Source of the DNA: Chloroflexota bacterium
Lineage (GTDB): Bacteria; Chloroflexota; UBA11872
Assembly: GCA_028875175.1 (NCBI GenBank)
Contig: JAPPFO010000029.1
Location: 1 to 29,238 of the forward strand
DNA: 29,238 nt
Direction: 5' to 3'
This document shows positions 1 through 8,126 of this stretch, one piece after another. The position numbers and the translations under genes are program-made. Below the pieces are notes generated by a model. That model worked only from the letters and a program-made list of their open reading frames with translations. It was not told the origin of the DNA and made no database searches. Positions within the stretch are counted from its first letter, which is position 1. The number at the start of each line of letters is the position of its first letter.

Positions 1-324
1 GCTGTAGGCGCCGTCAAAGTGCTCACACTGCCAGCCCTGCTGGGCGGTACCCGTGAGGTTGCACACCTCCATCAGTCCCGGAGACCCACTGCCAGGCGCA
101 ACCACGGGCATTCCCAGGTATTGGCCGCCGAAGAAGTCGCACCCGGTCTTCAGCTCGGTCGCATTCGGAACTCTTGAGCTCAGCCGGTTTACCTCGTTCG
201 CGTGCTCCGCGTTCTCGATTTGAAACCGGATGCCAACAACGATCAGCGCTACGAGCCCCAACACCACGACCACGCTGAAGATGCGCAGCCCGTTGCGAAT
301 AATGAAAGGTTCTCGTTCAATCAT
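1..324 (-). CDS. Membrane-anchored protein of unknown function, C-terminus beyond the window
   Basis: The minus-strand reading frame opens with ATG at 324-322 and stays open for 108 codons to the left edge, so the C-terminus is missing. A GGAG (complement of 334-337) lies nine bases upstream and supports this start. The translation begins MIEREPFIIRNGLRIFSVVV and has one hydrophobic segment at about residues 13-33, with a charged cytoplasmic side and the rest probably outside the membrane. The outer part contains three cysteines (near residues 62, 88 and 99) and is glycine-rich. I do not recognise a family. It lies 93 bases downstream of the DUF3105 gene on the same strand, so the two are probably co-transcribed. 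Function is unknown. Confidence 0.7.
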   Translation of the reverse strand, partial: MIEREPFIIRNGLRIFSVVVVLGLVALIVVGIRFQIENAEHANEVNRLSSRVPNATELKTGCDFFGGQYLGMPVVAPGSGSPGLMEVCNLTGTAQQGWQCEHFDGAYS

Positions 325-417
325 CCAGGAGCGCTCCGAACGCGTCTGTGGCGGCGACCATTCCGTCCACCATAGGCCATTGCCGCCGGTTGCTGCCAGT
401 CAATTGCCCGCCGGCCC

Positions 418-1038
418 TTACGGCGCTCGCTCGGGCCCGCGGTCCAGGAACTCCCGGTAGAAGCGTTCGATCCGCCCGGCGTCGAACTCGTCGAACGGCT
501 CCTGCCAGTTCCACGCGATCAGCATGAACCTCGAACCGAAGTCCTCCGCGTATGGCGTGGCCAGCAGCTTCACCTCGCCAAACGCGCCGTCCGGCAGCGA
601 CCCATACACTCGATTGATTTCGGATCTGACTTGCTCGCAGTCGTCCGTGCAGGCATACAGCAACACGATCGCGCCGTGCTCCAGGTTGTGCACCCAATAG
701 CCGGGATTTACCTGTTCCTCGAACACCCCATATCTCGACCAGGTCGGATAGTGATCGCCCGACGCCGGCGGGTTCGCCTCATGTTCAACCACGCTGCCTT
801 CCGCCACATGCTGCCGGCCTTCATTCTCGATCCGGATCCGCTGCGGCGCGTCGGTGTCTGGTCCTCGACCAAGAGCAATCACCAGCATGGCCAGCGCCGC
901 GACCACGCCGGCTCCGAGCACCGACAATCCGGCCATTCGCAGACGACGCAGCGTGCGTGCGGCCCGCTGGCGCTCCTCACGAGCAGCGCGACGACGCGCT
1001 CGGCGAGCTTGGGCGGCTGACTGTTCAGAGGCGCTCAT
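418..1038 (-). CDS. DUF3105 domain membrane-anchored protein
   Basis: This 206-residue protein has a very basic N-terminus (Arg/Ala-rich, residues 10-35), one transmembrane helix at about 36-57, and then a DUF3105 domain at about 66-203. The family hallmarks are visible: NPPASGDHYP at 89-98 and VHNLEHG at 116-122, with conserved histidines H96, H117 and H121, plus two nearby cysteines C130 and C134. The biochemical role of DUF3105 is not established; the histidine pattern suggests metal binding, which is inference. I chose ATG 1038 rather than an upstream in-frame ATG at 1134 because GGGGAGGA (complement of 1043-1050) sits just ahead of it. The longer form would also overlap the divergent gnd start. 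The next gene on this strand is the cut-off membrane protein at 324. Confidence 0.85.
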   Translation of the reverse strand: MSASEQSAAQARRARRRAAREERQRAARTLRRLRMAGLSVLGAGVVAALAMLVIALGRGPDTDAPQRIRIENEGRQHVAEGSVVEHEANPPASGDHYPTWSRYGVFEEQVNPGYWVHNLEHGAIVLLYACTDDCEQVRSEINRVYGSLPDGAFGEVKLLATPYAEDFGSRFMLIAWNWQEPFDEFDAGRIERFYREFLDRGPERAP

Positions 1039-1042
1039 GGTG

Positions 1043-1050
1043 TCCTCCCC
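1043..1050 (-). promoter_or_regulatory. Strong Shine-Dalgarno for the DUF3105 gene
   Basis: On the minus strand the sequence reads GGGGAGGACACCATG, giving a near-perfect ribosome binding site four to six bases from the ATG at 1038. It decides the start, and it stands out because most genes here have weak or no such site. Confidence 0.75.
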
Positions 1051-1089
1051 AATCTTGCCAAAGCCGCCGCGCTGCCGGCCCAATACGCC

Positions 1090-1095
1090 AGAATA
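1090..1095 (-). promoter_or_regulatory. Candidate -10 element (TATTCT) for the DUF3105 gene
   Basis: The minus strand reads CCTATTCTGG here, 51 bases before the ATG at 1038. It resembles the CCTATACT elements ahead of yebC, cmk and thyX. No good -35 box is visible. The gnd promoter, if in the same 83-base gap, is not obvious. Confidence 0.4.
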
Positions 1096-1121
1096 GGCGG
1101 CCGGTTTTCCCGGAGCCAGCC

Positions 1122-2558
<1,437 letters not shown>

Positions 2559-2569
2559 CCGGGGCGAAC

Positions 2570-3055
2570 CTACGTCCGCTGCGAAATGTGGCGGCGCAGC
2601 AGCGGCAGAATCGCCTGCTGTTGTGGGTGGTTCAGGTAGAGCGATACGCCACCGCCGCCAGCTCGGCGCAGTTGCACGATGCCACCCGCCCGGCGATACG
2701 AGCCGAAGCTCGCCCAGTCCCAGAAGGCGCCCGTGTGCAGTCCGACTCCTTGCTCAGTGAAGGAATAGCGCACCGGAAACAGCAGCCATCCGGCGACCAG
2801 CAGCAGTGATACCACGTCCGCGCCCTCGGTCGTCCACGACCCTGGCAGCAATCGCACGCCCAGGAAAATCCCCAGGATCAGCAGCAAGTACCAGCGATAC
2901 AGCAGGATGCGCGCGCGAAACGAGGTCCGCAGTTGCATTACCTCACGACCCGGCCGCGGCCGCGCCCACGGATTGACCGTCCCGCTCACCATCGCCCCAT
3001 ACACCAGGGCGGCCAACGCAACGGTCGCATATCGAGTCAGGTCAGACACATCCAA
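2570..3055 (-). CDS. Small three-helix membrane protein, DUF5673-like C-terminus
   Basis: This 161-residue protein has three hydrophobic segments at about residues 8-30, 51-70 and 80-96. A cytoplasmic-looking C-terminal part of about 60 residues follows, containing YSFTEQGVGLHTGAFWDW and ending in a Leu-rich stretch. The pattern of a short beta-rich tail that begins 'y.it..Gi' and contains a W resembles DUF5673, but I cannot confirm membership. The start is taken as TTG at 3055-3053, because GGGAG lies about nine bases upstream; a GTG two codons inside is the alternative. It ends 11 bases from the gnd stop, on the opposite strand. Function is unknown. Confidence 0.7.
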   Translation of the reverse strand: MDVSDLTRYATVALAALVYGAMVSGTVNPWARPRPGREVMQLRTSFRARILLYRWYLLLILGIFLGVRLLPGSWTTEGADVVSLLLVAGWLLFPVRYSFTEQGVGLHTGAFWDWASFGSYRRAGGIVQLRRAGGGGVSLYLNHPQQQAILPLLRRHISQRT

Positions 3056-3179
3056 GAGTCTGCTCCCAACGTCTGCCGGCGACCTCCCGCGATGCTATCA
3101 GGACACCAGCCGCCTCCAGGTGGAAAGCACACCTGTGCGTCCTCTGCAACGGGTTCGTCGGCCGGATCGGGCCCTGTCC

Positions 3180-3185
3180 TATACT
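3180..3185 (+). promoter_or_regulatory. Candidate -10 element (TATACT) for yebC-ruv
   Basis: The sequence CCTATACTCGCG ends about 34 bases before the yebC ATG. The same 12-base string CCTATACTCGCG occurs ahead of thyX (17489-17500). There is no convincing -35 hexamer at 16-18 bases. Confidence 0.45.
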
Positions 3186-3222
3186 CGCGAACATAGGTGA
3201 ATCACTCCATGCTCCATCCCTG

Positions 3223-3975
3223 ATGGCCGGCCATTCCAAGTGGGCGCAAATCAAGCGCCAAAAGGCCGTCACCGACGCCAAACGCGGTCAGCTCTTTACC
3301 AAGCTGGGGCGCGATCTCACCATTGCCGCGCAGCAGGGCGGCCCGGACCCAACCGGCAACTTTCGGCTTGAGCAGGCCATGGCCAAGGCCAAGGCCGCCA
3401 ATATGCCCAAGGACAACATTGCACGGGCCATTCAGCACGGCGTCGGCGGTGGGTCGGATGGTGAGCAACTCGAAGAGTTGCTCTACGAGGGATACGCCGT
3501 GGACGGAGCCGGGCTGCTGATCGAAGTCGTGACCGACAACCGCAATCGCTCGGTCGCCGAGGTGCGCAACGCCCTCAACCGGCTTGGCGGCACGTTGGCT
3601 GCCACTGGCGCCGTTGCCTGGCAGTTCGAGACGCGTGGCGCCATTGAGATTCGTCTGGATGGCCATGATCCGGAAGACCTCGAACTTGCCGCGATCGACC
3701 TCGGCGCCATCGACGTCGAACACACTGACGAATCGGTCTTCGTCTACACCGATGCAACCGAACTGGCACGAGTCAAGACCGAACTCGCCTCCGAGGGCGC
3801 CGAAATCACCTCGGCCGAACTCACGAAGTCACCCACCGCGCCAATGACGCTGGCGGACAATCGCGCCGCTCGAGTGCTTGCCCTGATCGAATCCATAGAG
3901 GATCTGGACGACGTGCGCCGCGTCCACACGAATCTGGAACTCAGCGATACGCTGCTCGAGCGAATCGGCGCCTGA
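3223..3975 (+). CDS. yebC: YebC/PmpR family protein
   Basis: This 250-residue protein is full length for the YebC/TACO1 family. The diagnostic N-terminus MAGHSKWAQIKRQKAVTDAK is complete, followed by NMPKDNIARAIQ at about 61-72 and LLYEGYAVDGAG at about 86-97. Members act as DNA-binding regulators or, as shown more recently for several YebC proteins, as translation factors that help ribosomes through difficult peptide stretches; which applies here cannot be told from sequence. yebC directly upstream of ruvC-ruvA-ruvB is a classic conserved order. An out-of-frame ATG 14 bases upstream is ignored because the family N-terminus begins at 3223. The upstream ribosome site is weak. Confidence 0.96.
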   Translation: MAGHSKWAQIKRQKAVTDAKRGQLFTKLGRDLTIAAQQGGPDPTGNFRLEQAMAKAKAANMPKDNIARAIQHGVGGGSDGEQLEELLYEGYAVDGAGLLIEVVTDNRNRSVAEVRNALNRLGGTLAATGAVAWQFETRGAIEIRLDGHDPEDLELAAIDLGAIDVEHTDESVFVYTDATELARVKTELASEGAEITSAELTKSPTAPMTLADNRAARVLALIESIEDLDDVRRVHTNLELSDTLLERIGA

Positions 3976-3995
3976 CCCCGGCCGCGTGACGTCCC

Positions 3996-4027
3996 GCGTC
4001 GCCACGCGAGGCCAAAGGCGGCGACGC
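3996..4027. repeat. Inverted repeat (8-base arms) between yebC and ruvC
   Basis: GCGTCGCC at 3996-4003 and GGCGACGC at 4020-4027 are perfect complements around a 16-base loop. There is no T-run after it, so it is not a typical intrinsic terminator. It could be a transcript-processing or partial termination hairpin between yebC and the ruv genes. Confidence 0.4.
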
Positions 4028-4064
4028 TAGTGACTGAGTGCTTGGCGGCTGGCGCCGGTAGGGG

Positions 4065-4574
4065 ATGTTGCCGGTGCTGACGCTCGGCATTGATCCCGGC
4101 ACGGCCCGCTTCGGCTTGGGCCTCATTGAGGGGGACCGTGATCTGCACCATGTCGCTCACGATTGCCTAACGACGCCGGCCGGCCAGCCGCTGGGATCGC
4201 GCTTGGCGCGGATTCGCGACGGCCTCCAGCAGCTCTTCGACCGCCACGCCGTCACCGATGTCGCCATTGAACGTCTCGGGTATGCCCGGCGGCTGACCTC
4301 CGCGGTCGACGTGTCACACGCCATCGGCATTGCCCACCTGGTCGCCGCTGACCACGGCGTCCCGGTCGAGGAGTACGCCCCGCGCGAAATCAAGCTGGCC
4401 GTCGCCGGCTACGGCGGCGCCGACAAGGACAGCGTCCAGGAGATGGTCCGGCGCTACCTCAACCTCGACCGTCCGCCGCGACCCGACCATGCCGCCGACG
4501 CCCTGGCCGTGGCGATCTGTCACGTGAACTCGTACGAGGCCCGCGCCCTGGAACGCCAGGTCGGCGTCCGATGA
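4065..4574 (+). CDS. ruvC: Holliday junction endonuclease RuvC
   Basis: RuvC cuts Holliday junctions symmetrically after RuvAB branch migration. The 169-residue product has the expected size. The acidic active site is visible: D10 in LGIDPGTARFG, E69 in VAIERLGYA, and H142 with D145 in PDHAADALAVAICH. The histidine takes the place of the third acidic residue of the E. coli enzyme, as in the Thermus thermophilus RuvC. GYGGADKDSVQEMV at 115-128 matches the conserved GxGxAdK segment. The ATG at 4065 has GGTAGGGG immediately before it, unusually close; a GTG at 4074 would be better spaced and loses only three residues. The stop overlaps the ruvA start by four bases (ATGA), so the genes are translationally coupled. 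Confidence 0.95.
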   Translation: MLPVLTLGIDPGTARFGLGLIEGDRDLHHVAHDCLTTPAGQPLGSRLARIRDGLQQLFDRHAVTDVAIERLGYARRLTSAVDVSHAIGIAHLVAADHGVPVEEYAPREIKLAVAGYGGADKDSVQEMVRRYLNLDRPPRPDHAADALAVAICHVNSYEARALERQVGVR

Positions 4575-5161
4575 TCGCCGAGCTGAATGGCAAAGTCGCC
4601 GAGCGCCGAGAGGAAAGCCTGGTGATCCTGGCTGACGGCACCGGCATCGGCCTGGAGGTCATGGTCCCGGACCGCACACTGACCGATGCGGGCGAAGGGA
4701 TCCGCCTCTTCACCTCGCTCCATATCGCCACCGACGGCCCCCTGTTGACCGGCTTTGAGTCGCCTGAAGAACTGCGCGTCTTCAAGGCCCTCCTCAACGT
4801 CAACGGCGTCGGGCCTCGCATGGCTGTGCGCGTCCTCTCCACCCACCCCGCCAGCCGCATCTACGAAGCGCTGGATCAGGAAGATCCCAAGCCATTCCAG
4901 GCCGTCTCGGGCATCGGTGCGCGCACGGCCAACCGCATCATCCTGGAACTGCGCGGCAAGCTCGTCCCCGAAGACAAGGCTCCGGCCGAAGCGGAGGATG
5001 ACGAAAGCACCCGCGAAGTCCTGGAAGCCCTTCTTGGCCTTGGCTACACCCGCACCGAGGCCACCATTGCGCTCAATCAGACCGTCGGCGAGTCCATGCC
5101 TGTCGAAGCCCGCATCGCCGCCGCCCTGCGTGACCTTGGCTCCCGGGGCCGGCCCGCATGA
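4571..5161 (+). CDS. ruvA: Holliday junction branch migration protein RuvA
   Basis: RuvA is the tetrameric junction-binding subunit that holds the four-way junction for the RuvB motors. The 196-residue protein starts MIAELNGKV, the normal OB-fold N-terminus. Two helix-hairpin-helix motifs follow (LNVNGVGPRMAVRVL at about 75-89 and VSGIGARTANRIILEL at about 111-126). After an acidic linker (EDKAPAEAEDDEST) comes the C-terminal RuvB-contacting domain with LEALLGLGYTRTEA. Both ends overlap neighbours by ATGA: ruvC upstream and ruvB downstream. Confidence 0.96.
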   Translation: MIAELNGKVAERREESLVILADGTGIGLEVMVPDRTLTDAGEGIRLFTSLHIATDGPLLTGFESPEELRVFKALLNVNGVGPRMAVRVLSTHPASRIYEALDQEDPKPFQAVSGIGARTANRIILELRGKLVPEDKAPAEAEDDESTREVLEALLGLGYTRTEATIALNQTVGESMPVEARIAAALRDLGSRGRPA

Positions 5162-6192
5162 CCGAGCGAGTCGTCGCCGTGGAATCCGCCACGGGCGACC
5201 AGCCTCTCGATCGCGCCCTCCGCCCGCGCGACCTCTCGGACGATGAATTCATCGGCCAGGAAGGCGTCAAGCGCGCCCTGCGCCTCATGATTCAGGCGGC
5301 CAAGCAGCGTGAGGAACCCGTCGACCACATCCTCCTCGGCGGCCCGCCCGGCCTTGGCAAAACCACCCTCGCCCACATCGTCGCGACCGAGATGGGCGGA
5401 CGCCTCCGCGTCACATCCGGCCCCGCCCTCGAACGCCCCGGCGACCTTGCCTCCACCCTCAGCAGTCTCGATGCCGCCGAAGTCCTCTTCATCGACGAAA
5501 TCCACCGCCTCGGAAAGACCGTCGAGGAGATCCTCTATCCGGCAATGGAGGATTTTGCCCTCGACATTGTTGTCGGGGCCGGCAAGGCCAGTGCCCGCAC
5601 GTACCGGCTCGCCCTCCCCCATTTCACGGTGATCGGTGCGACCACCAGCGCCGGTTCCCTCACCTCCGCCCTCCGCGACCGCTTCGGCGCCGTCCACCGC
5701 CTCGAGTTCTACAGCCCCGAGGAATGTGCCCGCATCGTTCTCCGCTCCGCCGAAATCCTCGGCGTCGACATCACTGACGCCGGCGCCCTCGCCATCGCTC
5801 GTCGCTCCCGCGGCACCGCTCGCGTCTGCAACCGTCTGCTGCGCCGTGTCCGCGACTTCGCCCAGGTTGAAGCCGACGGCGTCATCACCGACACCGTGGC
5901 CGCCCAGGCCCTCGCCGAACTCGATGTCGACCATCAGGGCCTCGACGCCATGGACCGGCGCATCCTCTCCACGCTCATGGACGCCTTTGGCGGCGGCCCC
6001 GCCGGCCTCCAGGCCCTCGCCGCCACCCTGGCCGAAGACGTCCCAACCCTCGAGTCCTACTACGAACCCTTCCTCCTCCAGGCCGGCTTCATCGCCCGCA
6101 CGCCTCGCGGCCGCGTCGTTACGCGCCTCGCCTACGAACACCTCAACCGCGAACCTCCGCGCACCGCGCCCGAGCAAGCCGCGCTCCTCTGA
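5158..6192 (+). CDS. ruvB: Holliday junction branch migration ATPase RuvB
   Basis: RuvB is the AAA+ hexameric motor that drives branch migration. The 344-residue length is standard. Visible elements are LRPRDLSDDEFIGQE at about 21-35, Walker A GGPPGLGKTT at 61-70, Walker B LFIDEIHRL at 110-118, sensor 1 in GATTSAGSLT, and the arginine finger in ALRDRFG. A winged-helix C-terminal domain ends with LQAGFIARTPRGRVVT and AYEHLN. It overlaps ruvA by four bases and is followed after one base by the acylphosphatase start, so ruvC-A-B and the downstream genes are almost certainly one transcript. Confidence 0.97.
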   Translation: MTERVVAVESATGDQPLDRALRPRDLSDDEFIGQEGVKRALRLMIQAAKQREEPVDHILLGGPPGLGKTTLAHIVATEMGGRLRVTSGPALERPGDLASTLSSLDAAEVLFIDEIHRLGKTVEEILYPAMEDFALDIVVGAGKASARTYRLALPHFTVIGATTSAGSLTSALRDRFGAVHRLEFYSPEECARIVLRSAEILGVDITDAGALAIARRSRGTARVCNRLLRRVRDFAQVEADGVITDTVAAQALAELDVDHQGLDAMDRRILSTLMDAFGGGPAGLQALAATLAEDVPTLESYYEPFLLQAGFIARTPRGRVVTRLAYEHLNREPPRTAPEQAALL

Positions 6193-6193
6193 C

Positions 6194-6490
6194 GTGGAAC
6201 CCGAGGCCACTGGCGCCCAACGGCTCCACGCAACTGTCCGCGGCCGCGTACAGGGCGTTGGCTTCCGCTTCTTCGTCGCCCGCGTCGGTCGCCGTCTTAG
6301 CCTTTGCGGCCATGTCCGCAACCTGCCAGGCGGCCGTCGCGTGGAAGTAATTGCTCAGGGCCCACGCCCCGCGCTCGACGCACTCGTCCAGGAATTGCAA
6401 GCTGGACCGCCCCTTGCCATCGTCGAATCAGTTACCGTGGCGTGGGAAGCGCCCGCCGGCGACCTGCCGGCCTTCGCGATTCGCGCCTAG
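6194..6490 (+). CDS. acyP: Acylphosphatase
   Basis: This small enzyme hydrolyses acyl phosphates such as acetyl phosphate or carbamoyl phosphate. The 98-residue protein is the usual size. The catalytic arginine lies in VRGRVQGVGFRFFV (about residues 15-28) and the catalytic asparagine in GHVRNLPGGRRVEV (about 38-51), both canonical. The start is the GTG at 6194, one base after the ruvB stop; the frame is open further upstream inside ruvB, but that part is not family sequence. It is probably translated by coupling to ruvB. Its physiological substrate cannot be read from the sequence. Confidence 0.92.
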   Translation: MEPEATGAQRLHATVRGRVQGVGFRFFVARVGRRLSLCGHVRNLPGGRRVEVIAQGPRPALDALVQELQAGPPLAIVESVTVAWEAPAGDLPAFAIRA

Positions 6491-6500
6491 GGATCAGGTG

Positions 6501-7742
6501 ATGCAGCGCCTCCCCAACTCCCAAGCGCACACGCGCGAAGTTCGCGCCCCGCCGCGTGAGCGCCACGCTGGAATGCAGGCCTTTGCATGGGTGTCGTTGT
6601 TCGTCGCCGTCGGCCTGCTGGCCGCCGCCATCGTCTACGTACCGCGCGGCGTGGCCGCCCTCTTCAGCGGCGTCAGCGAATCCAGTCCCATCTCGGCCAC
6701 CGTGCTCGAAGGAACCGTCCTCGTCCAACCCCCTGCTACCGCCACCTGGCAGGGCATGACGTCCCGCGCCGAACTCGCCGAGGGCACCCGCCTCCTCACT
6801 GACGACCGTTCCCGAGCCTTTCTTCGCACGCGCGAAGGCTCCACCGTGCTCCTCTACAACGACACCTCACTCGCCGTGCAGCGCATGCAATACGGGCGCT
6901 TCAATCCCGCCCTCCAGGACAGTGTGCTGCGACTCTTTCAGGGGCGCGTCCAGATCGGTGTGGCGCTGCATCCGGCCTCGCCTGACCGGCGGATCAGCCT
7001 CTTGGCTGGGCAGGGCCGCTTGGACCTCTCAACCGGCACCTATCGGATTGAGATGGAACCCGACGGCGCCGTCCACCTGAGCGTGCGGCAGGGCGCTGCC
7101 CTGGTTTGGCTCGGCAGTCGCGTCCTGGAAGCCCCCGCCGGCCGGCGCGTGGTGCTTACCCCCGCCGAAACCATCGCTGGGCCGCTTCCGCTTCAACGCG
7201 ACCTCGTTCGTGACCAGCTCCTTGAGCGCCTGGCCGACGCCTCGGCCTGGACCGCCTTTGTTGTCACCGAAGCCGGTACCCCTGGCGCCGTCAACCTGCG
7301 GCCAGATGGCGTCTGGTTCGAGCGCGAGACTGCGGATGGCGCCACGGACCGCCACGGCGAGAGCGGCATCGTCCAGGAGCTGGACCGTGACGTGCGCGAC
7401 TACGTCAACCTGCGCCTCCGCGCCGACGTCCGCGCCGACTTCCAAAGCCTCTCCGGCGGCGGCACCGCGGGCACCGAGTACCCCCTCATGCTGCGTCTTA
7501 CCTACCTCGACGCCGACGGCCGCGAGCAGATCTGGTCAGCCGGCTTCTACCACCAGAACGATGCCGGCCTAAGCGTCAAACTTGGGCGCAACATCCCGGC
7601 CGGTGAGTGGATCACGTTCGACCACCCCACGCTACTCCAGGAAATCCGACCCGCGCCCGTTCGCCTACGGCGGATCGAAGTCCTCGGCAGCGGCTGGGAG
7701 TACCGTTCCGCCGTGCGCCGTGTGGAGCTCACCGGCTATTAG
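6501..7742 (+). CDS. Membrane-anchored FecR-domain protein
   Basis: This 413-residue protein has a short charged cytoplasmic N-terminus and one transmembrane helix at about 27-48 (FAWVSLFVAVGLLAAAIVYV). A FecR-like domain follows at about 66-222, seen in the pattern of a beta-rich region with GTVLVQPP, LAEGTRLLTDDRSRAFLRT, a second block starting LRLFQGRVQIGV and the closing APAGRRVVLTPAE. The remaining 190 residues are beta-rich and could be a jelly-roll carbohydrate- or ligand-binding domain (contains YVNLRLRADV and YPLMLRLTYLDADGREQIW), which is a guess. FecR proper relays a siderophore signal to an ECF sigma factor, but no sigma factor is adjacent, so that role is not supported. The ATG at 6501 is preceded by GGATCAGGTG. 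It overlaps acpS by 23 bases. Confidence 0.75.
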   Translation: MQRLPNSQAHTREVRAPPRERHAGMQAFAWVSLFVAVGLLAAAIVYVPRGVAALFSGVSESSPISATVLEGTVLVQPPATATWQGMTSRAELAEGTRLLTDDRSRAFLRTREGSTVLLYNDTSLAVQRMQYGRFNPALQDSVLRLFQGRVQIGVALHPASPDRRISLLAGQGRLDLSTGTYRIEMEPDGAVHLSVRQGAALVWLGSRVLEAPAGRRVVLTPAETIAGPLPLQRDLVRDQLLERLADASAWTAFVVTEAGTPGAVNLRPDGVWFERETADGATDRHGESGIVQELDRDVRDYVNLRLRADVRADFQSLSGGGTAGTEYPLMLRLTYLDADGREQIWSAGFYHQNDAGLSVKLGRNIPAGEWITFDHPTLLQEIRPAPVRLRRIEVLGSGWEYRSAVRRVELTGY

Positions 7743-8121
7743 TCCCGCCAATCCACGCCTCGCGGCCGGTGTGGACGCCATTGAAATCGCTCGCATTCAG
7801 GCCGCGCTCGACCGCTTCGGCGAACGCTTTCTCCGCCGCCTTTATACCGAGCGCGAACAGCACTATTGCCGGGGACGCGCCGAAGAGCTCGCCGCTCGAT
7901 TCGCGGGCAAGGAGGCCATCTCCAAGGCCCTTGGCACGGGCATGCGCGGCGTGCTCTGGCGCGAGCTCGAGGTGCTGAACGACCCACGCGGTAAGCCCAC
8001 CGTCCATCTCCACGGTGCCGCCGCCGCCCGCGCTCGCGAACTCGGCTTAACCACCTTCGAAATCAGTCTCACGCACAGCCGCGAACTCGCCATCGCCTTT
8101 GTCGTCGCAACCGCGGACTGA
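7720..8121 (+). CDS. acpS: Holo-[acyl-carrier-protein] synthase
   Basis: AcpS transfers the 4'-phosphopantetheine arm of CoA to the serine of acyl carrier protein. The 133-residue product shows GVDAIEIARI at 17-26 (magnesium-binding D19), FAGKEAISKALGTG at 61-74 (E65 is the second metal ligand), PRGKP at 89-93 and ISLTHSRELAIAFVV at the end. The only in-frame start upstream of the conserved N-terminus is GTG at 7720, inside the end of the FecR-domain gene, giving about ten residues more than usual and a 23-base overlap. The neighbouring nnr gene starts five bases after the stop; acpS next to the NAD(P)H-hydrate repair gene is a widespread arrangement. Confidence 0.93.
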   Translation: MWSSPAISPANPRLAAGVDAIEIARIQAALDRFGERFLRRLYTEREQHYCRGRAEELAARFAGKEAISKALGTGMRGVLWRELEVLNDPRGKPTVHLHGAAAARARELGLTTFEISLTHSRELAIAFVVATAD

Positions 8122-8126
8122 CGCCA

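Noticed and set aside
957..1121. N-terminal extension of gnd into the divergent DUF3105 gene
   Set aside because: The Rossmann motif starts at the usual distance from ATG 1122. The extension overlaps DUF3105 and is unlike the family.
5077..6321. Long open frame on the minus strand opposite ruvB
   Set aside because: It mirrors ruvA-ruvB, whose motifs are unambiguous. Its product is low-complexity Gly/Ala/Glu sequence, as expected from the reverse strand of C-ending GC-rich codons.
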